A DNA stretch of 64,000 nt, from the NCBI GenBank assembly GCA_036638975.1, contig JAVWJP010000005.1:33747-97746 (forward strand), given 5' to 3'. The position numbers and the translations under genes are program-made. This DNA is from JAVWJP01 sp036638975. GTDB lineage: Bacteria; Bacillota; Clostridia; Oscillospirales; Ruminococcaceae. How positions within the stretch are numbered: position 1 is the stretch's first letter; each line of letters opens with the position of its first letter. Positions 1 through 6,125 of this stretch are shown here, in pieces. The notes beneath the pieces are model-generated. The model ran no database searches. It saw nothing but the letters and a program-made list of their open reading frames with translations, and was not told the DNA's origin.

Positions 1-415
1 AATACCTGTTATTAAAGCAGCTTTGTCACAGTGCGCAGCTAGCGAGGCTTTGACGGTGATAGATTGCCCGCCGGGCAGTGCCTGCCCTGTAATGGAGAGC
101 ATTATGAATGCCGATTACTGTATTATTGTGGCAGAACCCACGGCTTTTGGCTTGCATAATTTTAAGATGGTTTACGAGCTGGCAGGTCTGCTTAAAAAGC
201 CCTGCGGGGTGGTAATTAACAAAGCAGATGAAGAATATGCCCCGCTTAATGCGTTTTGTGCCGAGGAAAACATAAATGTGCTATGTACTGTTCCTTATAG
301 CCGCGAACTGGCAGCTATGGGCGCAAAAGCAGAAATAGCCGTTGAGCACGACAGCCAATTTAAAGATATCTTTTGTAAGCTGCTCTATGATGTTAAAAAG
401 GGGGCGCTTGCATGA
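1..415 (+). CDS. MinD-superfamily P-loop ATPase, C-terminal part (5' end outside window)
   Basis: This reading frame is open to the left edge, so only about 137 C-terminal residues are present; the first in-window TTG (23) is not a convincing start. The fragment has the MinD/Mrp-type second half: a VIDCPPG Walker-B-like segment, then an IIVAEPTAFGLHN stretch and a VVINKAD base-recognition motif. It closely resembles the matching half of the next gene, which is complete and carries an inserted ferredoxin module, so this is probably the paired paralogue. In this family the two ATPases are often adjacent and sit with NifX-like proteins. They are thought to handle iron-sulfur clusters, but the reaction is unknown. 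The stop overlaps the next start by 4 bp (ATGA), indicating translational coupling. Confidence 0.85.
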   Translation, partial: IPVIKAALSQCAASEALTVIDCPPGSACPVMESIMNADYCIIVAEPTAFGLHNFKMVYELAGLLKKPCGVVINKADEEYAPLNAFCAEENINVLCTVPYSRELAAMGAKAEIAVEHDSQFKDIFCKLLYDVKKGALA

Positions 416-1296
416 AAAAGCTGCTGATTTTAAGCGGGAAGGGCGGCACAGGCAAGACCACGGTTGCCGCAGCTTTTATAGACTTTTTAAATTCAAAAGC
501 TTTTGCCGACTGTGACGTAGACGCACCAAACCTGCATCTTGTCGTCAAAGAAACACAAGCATCGGAGAATAAAAATTATTATGGCGGACAAAAAGCTGTT
601 ATTAACTTACAAAAATGTACAGCTTGTGGCGTGTGCGTTGATAATTGCCGATTTGATGCAATAATTAAGACCGGCAGCGTCTGTAAAATAAATGAGTATG
701 CCTGTGAGGGCTGTGGAGTTTGTTTTCGTAGTTGCCTGCAAGGTGCTGTGAAAATGTCAGATGACATTGCGGGTGAGCAGATGTTATTTAAAAGTGACCG
801 CGTTTTTTCTACCGCCAAGCTTAAAATGGGGCGCGGAAACTCAGGCAAGCTGGTAACCGAGGTTAAAGCAGAGCTTTTTAAAAATGCGCCGCAAGCCGAG
901 CTTGCAATTATTGACGGCTCGCCGGGTGTAGGTTGCCCTGTTATAGCCTCGGTCAGCGGAGTGGATTTGGTGCTTATTGTTGCAGAACCGTCACTTTCGG
1001 GCATAAGCGACATGGAGCGCATTATTAAGACTACCGAAATATTAGGCACAAAAGCGGCAATTTGCGTAAACAAGTACGATATAAGTGCAGAAAACACAGA
1101 TGCTATAGAGCGCTTTTGTACAAAAAACGGGCTTGCCTTTGTGGGGCGTATTCCATACGATAAAAAGGCTTTAAGTGCTGTAAACAGCGGGCACAGCCTC
1201 GCCGCAGAAAAATGTCCGGCAAGAGATGCGCTTTTGGAGCTTTGTAAAAACACGCTTAATATACTTGAGATAAATACACCGGAAAATTTGTTTTAA
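412..1296 (+). CDS. MinD-superfamily ATPase with inserted double 4Fe-4S ferredoxin domain
   Basis: A 294-residue cytoplasmic ATPase. The N-terminus has the deviant Walker A typical of MinD/Mrp/NifH-like proteins (SGKGGTGKTT, residues 8-17). A ferredoxin insert follows, with two clusters of four cysteines: C69/C72/C75/C79 and C98/C101/C104/C108, each CxxCxxCxxxC, enough for two 4Fe-4S clusters. The second ATPase half has IIDGSPGVGCP (near 167) and VNKYD (near 223). GGGGG precedes the ATG at good spacing and the start overlaps the upstream stop. These proteins are known as MinD-superfamily ATPases with an inserted ferredoxin domain (COG1149 type). A role in Fe-S or metallocluster handling is inferred from the fold and the NifX-like gene 45 bp downstream. 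It is not NifH: no nitrogenase genes are visible. Confidence 0.9.
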   Translation: MKKLLILSGKGGTGKTTVAAAFIDFLNSKAFADCDVDAPNLHLVVKETQASENKNYYGGQKAVINLQKCTACGVCVDNCRFDAIIKTGSVCKINEYACEGCGVCFRSCLQGAVKMSDDIAGEQMLFKSDRVFSTAKLKMGRGNSGKLVTEVKAELFKNAPQAELAIIDGSPGVGCPVIASVSGVDLVLIVAEPSLSGISDMERIIKTTEILGTKAAICVNKYDISAENTDAIERFCTKNGLAFVGRIPYDKKALSAVNSGHSLAAEKCPARDALLELCKNTLNILEINTPENLF

Positions 1297-1341
1297 ATAA
1301 TCAATTAACGGCGTCAGCCGAATTAAAAAGGAGTTATTATT

Positions 1342-1698
1342 ATGAAAATTGCTGTTGCGGGTATGGGAAACACTGTTGCGGGGCACTTTGGACACTGTGA
1401 GAATTTTAATATTTACGAAACGGAAAACGGAAAGATTGTTTCTGCAAAAAGTATAGCAAACCCGGGGCATAAGCCGGGCTTTTTGCCAAACTTTCTTGGT
1501 GATATGGGCGTAGAGCTTATTATTGCCGGCGGTATGGGCGGCGGTGCTGTAGAAATTTTTAACGAGCGCAAAATAGAAGTAATTGTTGGCGCAGAGGGCG
1601 ATGCAAAAGAAGCTGTCGAGAGATATTTAAGCGGTGAACTTAAATCTACAGGCTCTATTTGTCACGAGCACGAGCACGCAGACGAGTGCGGCAAATAG
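1342..1698 (+). CDS. NifX/NafY-like dinitrogenase iron-molybdenum cofactor family protein
   Basis: A 118-residue protein of the NifB/NifX/NafY cluster-binding fold. It begins MKIAVAGMGN, has a GHFGHCENF segment, and a glycine-rich IIAGGMGGGAVEIF stretch in the second half, all typical of the small stand-alone members found in anaerobes without nitrogenase. RBS AAGGAG precedes the ATG. The tail is unusual: the last 15 residues carry two Cys and three His (CHEHEHADEC), suggesting metal binding. It is the last gene of the run with the two MinD/ferredoxin ATPases, so a shared role in holding or transferring an iron-sulfur cluster is likely but inferred. The Nif name does not imply nitrogen fixation. 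Confidence 0.88.
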   Translation: MKIAVAGMGNTVAGHFGHCENFNIYETENGKIVSAKSIANPGHKPGFLPNFLGDMGVELIIAGGMGGGAVEIFNERKIEVIVGAEGDAKEAVERYLSGELKSTGSICHEHEHADECGK

Positions 1699-1847
1699 GC
1701 AAACTTAAAAAGTATACAGGTACAAAGCTTGCTTGTAGTGTTTAAAAAATGATGCAAGCGCTCATGCACGCCATGCGCGTTACTAGCACGCTACTAACAA
1801 AATGCTGAATTCTAGCAAAAACAGTTTTGTTTTTAAGCAAAGAGAAA

Positions 1848-1891
1848 CCCCGCGAACCGGCTCTACAGGCTAGTTTGCGGGGCTAATTTTT
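1848..1891 (+). terminator. Intrinsic terminator after the NifX-like gene
   Basis: A 10-bp inverted repeat with one mismatch (CCCCGCGAAC at 1848-1857, GTTTGCGGGG at 1873-1882) is followed by CTAATTTTT. It lies about 150 bp past the NifX-like stop and probably ends that transcript. The 1699-1847 stretch before it holds no convincing gene. Confidence 0.55.
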
Positions 1892-1908
1892 GGTGGACAC
1901 GCTGGGGC
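1884..1908. repeat. Partial copy of the tRNA-Val 3' end
   Basis: 25 bp here match 1975-1999 at 24 of 25 positions, offset by 91 bp. In the second copy the shared bases cover the CCA tail, the discriminator, the 3' acceptor strand and the start of the T arm of tRNA-Val. No D arm, anticodon arm or T loop follows here, so this is a fragment, not a tRNA. Confidence 0.75.
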
Positions 1909-1950
1909 ATCACGTGCTTTACGGCTCTTTCTCGCCTGCGGCTTGTTGCC

Positions 1951-1975
1951 ACAAAAAAACTGCCTTGCGGCAGTT
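1951..1975 (-). terminator. Terminator of tRNA-Val
   Basis: A perfect 7-bp stem (AACTGCC/GGCAGTT, 1958-1964 and 1969-1975) with a 4-base loop lies just past the tRNA 3' end. Read on the minus strand it is followed by a run of seven T, as expected for an intrinsic terminator. Confidence 0.7.
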
Positions 1976-1981
1976 AATTTT

Positions 1982-2058
1982 TGGTGGACACGCCGGGGCT
2001 CGAACCCGGGACTTCCTGCGTGTGAAGCAGGCACTCTAACCAGCTGAGCTACGCCTCC
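1982..2058 (-). tRNA. tRNA-Val (anticodon CAC)
   Basis: On the minus strand the cloverleaf can be drawn by hand: acceptor GGAGGCG/CGTGTCC, TA at 8-9, D arm GCTCAGCTGGTTAGAGT, anticodon stem CCTGC/GCAGG enclosing loop TTCACAC (anticodon CAC, reading GUG), and T arm CCGGG-TTCGAGC-CCCGG. The discriminator is A and the CCA tail is encoded. The acceptor has one G-G mismatch at the fourth pair and a G-T wobble at the fifth. A promoter lies upstream and an intrinsic terminator downstream. Confidence 0.93.
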
Positions 2059-2075
2059 GAATGTTATCTCTTAGT

Positions 2076-2104
2076 ATTATAGCACATGGAGGCGGACGCC
2101 GCAA
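2076..2104 (-). promoter_or_regulatory. Sigma-A promoter for tRNA-Val
   Basis: On the minus strand TTGCGG and TATAAT are separated by 17 bp. The predicted start is roughly 10 bases before the mature tRNA 5' end at 2058. Confidence 0.6.
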
Positions 2105-2116
2105 TATAAAATATGT

Positions 2117-2151
2117 AAAAAGGCATAGCTTTTTTACAGCACAGCCTTTTT
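2117..2151 (-). terminator. Terminator of the DUF1540 gene
   Basis: Inverted repeat AAAAAGGC/GCCTTTTT (2117-2124, 2144-2151) with an inner GCT/AGC pairing. On the minus strand it comes right after the DUF1540 stop and ends in a T run. Confidence 0.6.
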
Positions 2152-2157
2152 TGCAAG

Positions 2158-2328
2158 TTAGGCGTTCATTTCAAAGCTTTTGCAGTCGGTGCACTGGTCC
2201 ATAGATGGGTTCATTTCGTGTGTGCCTATAGTCACACAGTTAAGCGAGCAATAGTTTTTGTCGGAGCAATGGTTTTTGCATTGTTGTACGCTGCATTTTA
2301 TACATTCATTAGCCTTACAATTATCCAT
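2158..2328 (-). CDS. DUF1540 domain cysteine-rich small protein
   Basis: A 56-residue protein with nine cysteines (4, 9, 12, 17, 21, 27, 31, 46, 49), the spacing of DUF1540 small proteins common in Clostridia. Members are assumed to bind metal, probably zinc; no biochemical function is established. An upstream in-frame ATG (MKMDN) lies only 1 base after GGAGGT, while the ATG at 2328 (MDNCKANEC) has a normal 8-base gap, so the latter is chosen. It has its own terminator and stands alone between the tRNA and the PTS operon. Confidence 0.8.
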   Translation of the reverse strand: MDNCKANECIKCSVQQCKNHCSDKNYCSLNCVTIGTHEMNPSMDQCTDCKSFEMNA

Positions 2329-2500
2329 TTTCATACCTCCTTTTTTTAGTTTCACAATCAGTATTACCAAAATATCAAATTTTATTATTTAATTTTTATA
2401 TATTACAGATATTTTGTTCCACGAGAAAGCAATTTATATGTGCAATATGTCAAAAAACGATATAGCTAATTGTAAATATTAACAAACTTTGACGAAATTA

Positions 2501-2529
2501 TTGACAAATGCTTTAAGTAATATTATGAT
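2501..2529 (+). promoter_or_regulatory. Strong sigma-A promoter of the PTS operon
   Basis: Consensus TTGACA (2501-2506), a 17-bp spacer and TATGAT (2524-2529). The predicted start near 2536 is just before the RAT element, giving a leader of about 135 bases ahead of ptsH. The 2371-2500 stretch upstream is AT-rich and shows no gene. Confidence 0.8.
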
Positions 2530-2548
2530 GAGTAAAGAACAAAATAAA

Positions 2549-2580
2549 GCAATGTAACTGATTCGATCAGGCATGAACTT
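2549..2580 (+). promoter_or_regulatory. Ribonucleic antiterminator (RAT) for a BglG/LicT/GlcT-type protein
   Basis: GCAATGTAACTG - ATTCGAT - CAGGCATGAACTT matches the layout of known RAT elements (GGATTGTTACTG...CAGGCAAAACC in B. subtilis targets). Its 3' half is the 5' arm of the terminator that follows, so the two structures exclude each other. The likely binding protein is encoded in the same operon at 4680. Confidence 0.7.
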
Positions 2581-2634
2581 TCAATAAACCTAACAAGTTT
2601 CGGTTTTGGGAGTGCACGCCTTTTCTGCTTTTTT
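2569..2634 (+). terminator. Leader terminator controlled by the RAT
   Basis: AGGCATGAACT (2569-2579) pairs with AGTGCACGCCT (2611-2621) with two mismatches, followed by TTTCTGCTTTTTT. It lies between the promoter and ptsH and overlaps the RAT, the usual arrangement for protein-mediated antitermination of PTS genes. Confidence 0.65.
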
Positions 2635-2669
2635 AGGGTACTAAATAACAGAGAGGAACTGATTATAAT

Positions 2670-2927
2670 ATGAAAAAATTTGATTACACTGTAAAAGACC
2701 CATTGGGGTTGCACGCAAGACCGGCGGGGCTTTTTGTAAAATGCGTGTCGGGCTACACATCTAACGTAAAGCTTACAAAGGACGGCAAGGACGCTGACGC
2801 CAAAAGGCTTTTTGGAGTAATGGGGCTTGCGGTTAAGTGCGGAGATACCATAACGGTTACGATAGACGGTGCCGATGAAGATGCAGCACTAAGCGGGATA
2901 AAAACATTTTGCTCGTCTAATTTTTAG
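2670..2927 (+). CDS. ptsH: Phosphocarrier protein HPr
   Basis: An 85-residue HPr that passes phosphate from enzyme I to the sugar-specific EIIA. The active-site histidine is exactly at 15 in GLHARPAG, with R17 beside it. At position 46, where Firmicutes HPr has the HprK-phosphorylated Ser (KSIMGVMSL), this protein has Arg: K45-R46-L-F-G-V-M-G-L. It therefore cannot make HPr(Ser-P) there, which matters for CcpA-type catabolite repression. First gene of the PTS operon; the nearest purine-rich RBS (GAGAGG) is unusually far from the ATG. Confidence 0.95.
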   Translation: MKKFDYTVKDPLGLHARPAGLFVKCVSGYTSNVKLTKDGKDADAKRLFGVMGLAVKCGDTITVTIDGADEDAALSGIKTFCSSNF

Positions 2928-2966
2928 AGCAAAGCTTGTACTTTTTAAATGGAAAGGGGTCACCCA

Positions 2967-4661
2967 ATGAAAACCTTACATGGGGTTGGAGCTTCTAAAG
3001 GCATAGCTATAGGGCGGCTTCTTTTTTATAAAGGCAGCCCGTATAAAGTTGAAAAAATTGTAATTACCGATATCGAGGCAGAGCTTGTGCGCGAAGAAGA
3101 AGCGCGTAAAAGCGCCGTTGACAATCTTAATCATATTTACGAAAAGGCTAAAGACGAAATCGGCGATGCTGATTCTATGATATTCCAAATTCATGCAATG
3201 ATGCTTGATGACCCCGATTATGTTGAGTCTATAACAGATATTATAAAAACAGAAAAGGTTAATGCGGAATATGCTGTCAGCAAAACTGCCGACAAGTTTG
3301 CTAAGATATTTTCTGACATGAACGATACCTATATGAAGGCGCGTGCGGCAGATGTCTATGATGTTTCAAAAAGCCTTATACGAGAGCTTTCCGGCGAAAA
3401 GGCACAGAACCTTGACGAAGTAAAGGGGCAGGTGGTTTTGGCAACCTACGACCTTATGCCAAGCGAAACCGTGCAGCTTGACAAAAGCAAGGTGCTTGCA
3501 TTTGTAACGGGCGGCGGCTCTAAAATATCGCATTCTGCAATACTGGCGCGCACCATGAGCATACCTGCTGTGGTGGGGCTTGGCGATGAATTTGACGAGC
3601 TTACCGATGAGGGCATAGTCGTAATAGACGGCTTTAACGGAGATGTCTATATAGAACCTGATGATGCGACTATAGCAAGCTTTACCCGCAAACGCGAGGA
3701 ATATTTGGCGGAGCGCGAAAGGCTGGCAGAGCTTATAGGCAAACCAAGCAAAACAATTGACGGTGTTCAGATAGAAATTAATGCAAATATCGGGCATACC
3801 GGTGATATTGCTTTGGTGCTGGAAAATGATGCGGAGGGAATAGGGCTTTTTCGCAGCGAGTTTTTGTATATGGAAAGTGACGACTTCCCTACAGAGGACG
3901 CGCAATATGAGGTATACAAAGAAATACTCGGGCGTATGAATGGTAAAAGAGTAATTGTCCGAACTCTCGATTTAGGCGCGGATAAGCACGTCCCGTATTT
4001 TGATATTCCGTCTGAGGATAACCCCGCTATGGGTTACAGGGCTATAAGAATATGCCTAAAACGCCCCGACATTTTTACTACGCAGCTTAGGGCATTGCTT
4101 AGGGCATCGGTTTATGGCAAGCTTGCCATAATGATACCTATGATAACATCTCTTGATGAGGTGCTTAAAACAAAGGCTATTATCGAAACAATCAAGCTCG
4201 ATTTAAAATCTAAGAATATACCGTATGCCGAGGATTATGAATTTGGAATTATGATAGAAACGCCGGCGGCTGTTATAATAAGTGATATTTTGGCACAGCA
4301 CGTCCAGTTTTTTAGTATAGGTACTAACGATTTAACGCAGTATTCACTGGCTGTAGACCGCATGAACGATTCTATTTCGCAGCTATACGACCCGCGTCAT
4401 TTAGCGGTTTTGCGTATGATGCAGCTAACCGTTGAGAATGGAAAGCGCTACGGCGTATGGACAGGTATATGCGGGGAATCGGCAGCAGACGCTGAGCTTA
4501 TTCCTGTGTTTTTGTCTATGGGTGTGGCTGAGCTCTCTGTAAACCCGGCAGCCGTTTTAGATGTTAGACAAAAGGTACGCGAAACCGATTTAAGCGAGTG
4601 CCGCGAAGAAATATTGGCTCGCCTTTACGATGGAGATTGGGGAAAGCTTATATTACCGTAG
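2967..4661 (+). CDS. ptsI: Phosphoenolpyruvate-protein phosphotransferase, enzyme I
   Basis: Takes phosphate from PEP and hands it to HPr, starting all PTS sugar uptake. About 564 residues, normal for EI. The phosphorylated histidine falls at residue 189 (SKISHSAILAR), the canonical position. PEP-domain signatures are LDLGADK, FRSEFLYM, FSIGTNDLTQY and GICGESAAD (catalytic Cys). An in-frame ATG at 2949 exists, but AAGGGG sits 7 bases before the ATG at 2967, which gives the family start MKTLHGVGASKGIAIG. Lies 39 bp after ptsH in the same operon. Confidence 0.96.
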   Translation: MKTLHGVGASKGIAIGRLLFYKGSPYKVEKIVITDIEAELVREEEARKSAVDNLNHIYEKAKDEIGDADSMIFQIHAMMLDDPDYVESITDIIKTEKVNAEYAVSKTADKFAKIFSDMNDTYMKARAADVYDVSKSLIRELSGEKAQNLDEVKGQVVLATYDLMPSETVQLDKSKVLAFVTGGGSKISHSAILARTMSIPAVVGLGDEFDELTDEGIVVIDGFNGDVYIEPDDATIASFTRKREEYLAERERLAELIGKPSKTIDGVQIEINANIGHTGDIALVLENDAEGIGLFRSEFLYMESDDFPTEDAQYEVYKEILGRMNGKRVIVRTLDLGADKHVPYFDIPSEDNPAMGYRAIRICLKRPDIFTTQLRALLRASVYGKLAIMIPMITSLDEVLKTKAIIETIKLDLKSKNIPYAEDYEFGIMIETPAAVIISDILAQHVQFFSIGTNDLTQYSLAVDRMNDSISQLYDPRHLAVLRMMQLTVENGKRYGVWTGICGESAADAELIPVFLSMGVAELSVNPAAVLDVRQKVRETDLSECREEILARLYDGDWGKLILP

Positions 4662-4679
4662 CCAAACGGAGGTTTGACG

Positions 4680-5504
4680 ATGAGTTATAAGGCAATAAAG
4701 GTTTTTAACAATAACGTGGTGCTTGCCGAAGAAGAAGATGGCAAGCAGGTAGTACTTATAAGCAAGGGCGTCGGCTTTGGAATAAAAAGGGGCGAAATTA
4801 TAACCGCCGATGGTGATGACAAAAAGGTTTTTTACATACTTGATGATAACGTAAGCACGGCAGATATAAAACGCTTTAGCTACGATATAGAAAAGGTGGC
4901 GGACGTAACTCATCAAATAGTAGATTTGGCACGCGAGAAATTGCACATAACAAGCGACAAGCTTTATGATGCACTTTATGACCATATTTCTTTTGCCATA
5001 GAGCGTCTAAAAATGGGTCTTCCAATCGAAAACCCGTTTATAGGCGAGATAGCCATAATGTGCACACGTGAATATGAGGTTGCCGAAACGGCCGCCGCAC
5101 TTATAAAGCAAAGTATAGATGTAGACATAGGCGATGCCGAAAAAGGCTTTATAGCGTTGCATCTTTACTCTGCACGTAGGGGCAGACACATAAACACGGC
5201 TATGCAAAGCGCGAGGGTATACAATGATGCAGTTAAGCTTGTCGAAAAACATTATGGGCGCAAATTTGATACAAATTCATCAGTTTGCAAAAGCTTTTTG
5301 ATGTCGCTTAATCAGCTTGTCAATACGTCGGCGAAAAATTTGGTGCAAATGCCGATTAAACAGTATGTAAGGGGCTGTATGCCCGATGAATTTAAGCTGG
5401 CAAGTGCCATAGCAGCTCTTTTAAAAAACGAAGTTGGCACAGAGCTTTCAGACGATGCAAAGGCTTTTTTAGCTGTAGATATAAGTAAGCTGCTTCAGCT
5501 ATAG
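4680..5504 (+). CDS. BglG/LicT/GlcT-family transcriptional antiterminator
   Basis: A 274-residue RNA-binding regulator. Residues about 1-58 are the CAT-RBD (KVFNNNVVLAEEEDGKQVVL, GIGF-like KGVGFGIKRG), followed by PRD1 (about 65-165) and PRD2 (about 170-274). PRD1 keeps both conserved histidines, in DHISFAIER and GFIALHLYSA. PRD2 does not: where LicT has THLKF (H207) this protein has MSLNQ, and where LicT has TIHI (H269) it has AVDI. Such proteins bind a RAT and stop leader termination; the RAT at 2549 is the likely target. GGAGG lies 7 bases before the ATG at 4680; the TTG at 4674 is too close. It lies between ptsI and EIIA, suggesting autoregulation. Confidence 0.9.
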   Translation: MSYKAIKVFNNNVVLAEEEDGKQVVLISKGVGFGIKRGEIITADGDDKKVFYILDDNVSTADIKRFSYDIEKVADVTHQIVDLAREKLHITSDKLYDALYDHISFAIERLKMGLPIENPFIGEIAIMCTREYEVAETAAALIKQSIDVDIGDAEKGFIALHLYSARRGRHINTAMQSARVYNDAVKLVEKHYGRKFDTNSSVCKSFLMSLNQLVNTSAKNLVQMPIKQYVRGCMPDEFKLASAIAALLKNEVGTELSDDAKAFLAVDISKLLQL

Positions 5505-5535
5505 CTGATGTACAATAAAGATGGGGGCAAAAAAT

Positions 5536-6033
5536 ATGGGCTTTCTTGATAAATTTTTGGGTCTGGCAAAGCAAAAGGACGAGATAATTATAAAAGCACC
5601 TGTAGAGGGCGAAGCAGTACAGCTTAGCGAGGTAAGCGACCCTACCTTTGGCGAAGGAATATTGGGGCAGGGAATGGCCATATGCCCGACAAGCGGGAGA
5701 ATAGTTTCACCCGTAGACGGCACTGTACAGCTTATGTTTGACACAGGGCACGCAGTAAGTATACTGTCTGACGCGGGAACAGAGGTTTTGGTGCACGTCG
5801 GGCTTGACACAGTAAAGCTTGAGGGCAAGCACTACACTATACATACAAAAAGCGGTGCGGCTGTAAAAGCCGGAGATTTGCTTATGGAATGTGACATGAA
5901 AGCCATAGCGGCAGACGGTTACGATACCATCACCCCTGTAATAATTTGCAACAGTACCGATTATAAAACGGTGGAATGTGTTGCGGGCAAGAGCGTTAAA
6001 GAGCTTGATAATATAATTACCCTTGCAAAATAG
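5536..6033 (+). CDS. crr: PTS EIIA component, glucose (Crr) family
   Basis: A 165-residue soluble EIIA that accepts phosphate from HPr and passes it to EIIB. The two active-site histidines are spaced as in Crr: H72 in DTGHAVSI and H87 in VLVHVGLDTVKL (15 apart, like H75/H90 of E. coli). GGGGG precedes the ATG at 5536; the ATG at 5521 overlaps that RBS and is less likely. It is a separate gene here, whereas many Firmicutes fuse it to EIICB. The next gene, an EIICB, lacks an EIIA domain and is the expected partner. Confidence 0.92.
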   Translation: MGFLDKFLGLAKQKDEIIIKAPVEGEAVQLSEVSDPTFGEGILGQGMAICPTSGRIVSPVDGTVQLMFDTGHAVSILSDAGTEVLVHVGLDTVKLEGKHYTIHTKSGAAVKAGDLLMECDMKAIAADGYDTITPVIICNSTDYKTVECVAGKSVKELDNIITLAK

Positions 6034-6043
6034 TTGGACATTT

Positions 6044-6100
6044 AGAGCCTCTTAATATAGGCTCTGAATATAAAAAAACATTACACGGCAAGTGCCGTGT
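6044..6100 (+). other. Two stem-loops between EIIA and EIICB
   Basis: Perfect 7-bp hairpins AGAGCCT/AGGCTCT (6044-6065) and ACACGGC/GCCGTGT (6083-6100, AAGT loop) fill the gap. Neither has a T run, so they look like RNA processing or stability elements separating the general PTS genes from the permease, not terminators. Confidence 0.5.
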
Positions 6101-6125
6101 ACAAAAAACGAGGAGGGCTTATTTT

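Noticed and set aside
579..1253. Long minus-strand open frame opposite the ferredoxin ATPase
   Set aside because: Ser/Ile-rich composition without motifs or RBS; it is antisense to a gene with clear catalytic motifs.
412..1698. Nitrogen fixation locus suggested by NifH-like and NifX-like folds
   Set aside because: No nitrogenase structural genes or nifB, nifE or nifN are present, and the ATPases are the MinD/ferredoxin type. The nifS and nifU genes at 33 kb are general Fe-S assembly genes.
1700..1847. Possible small RNA or gene after the NifX-like protein
   Set aside because: No promoter-terminator pair specific to it and no credible frame; treated as a 3' untranslated stretch.
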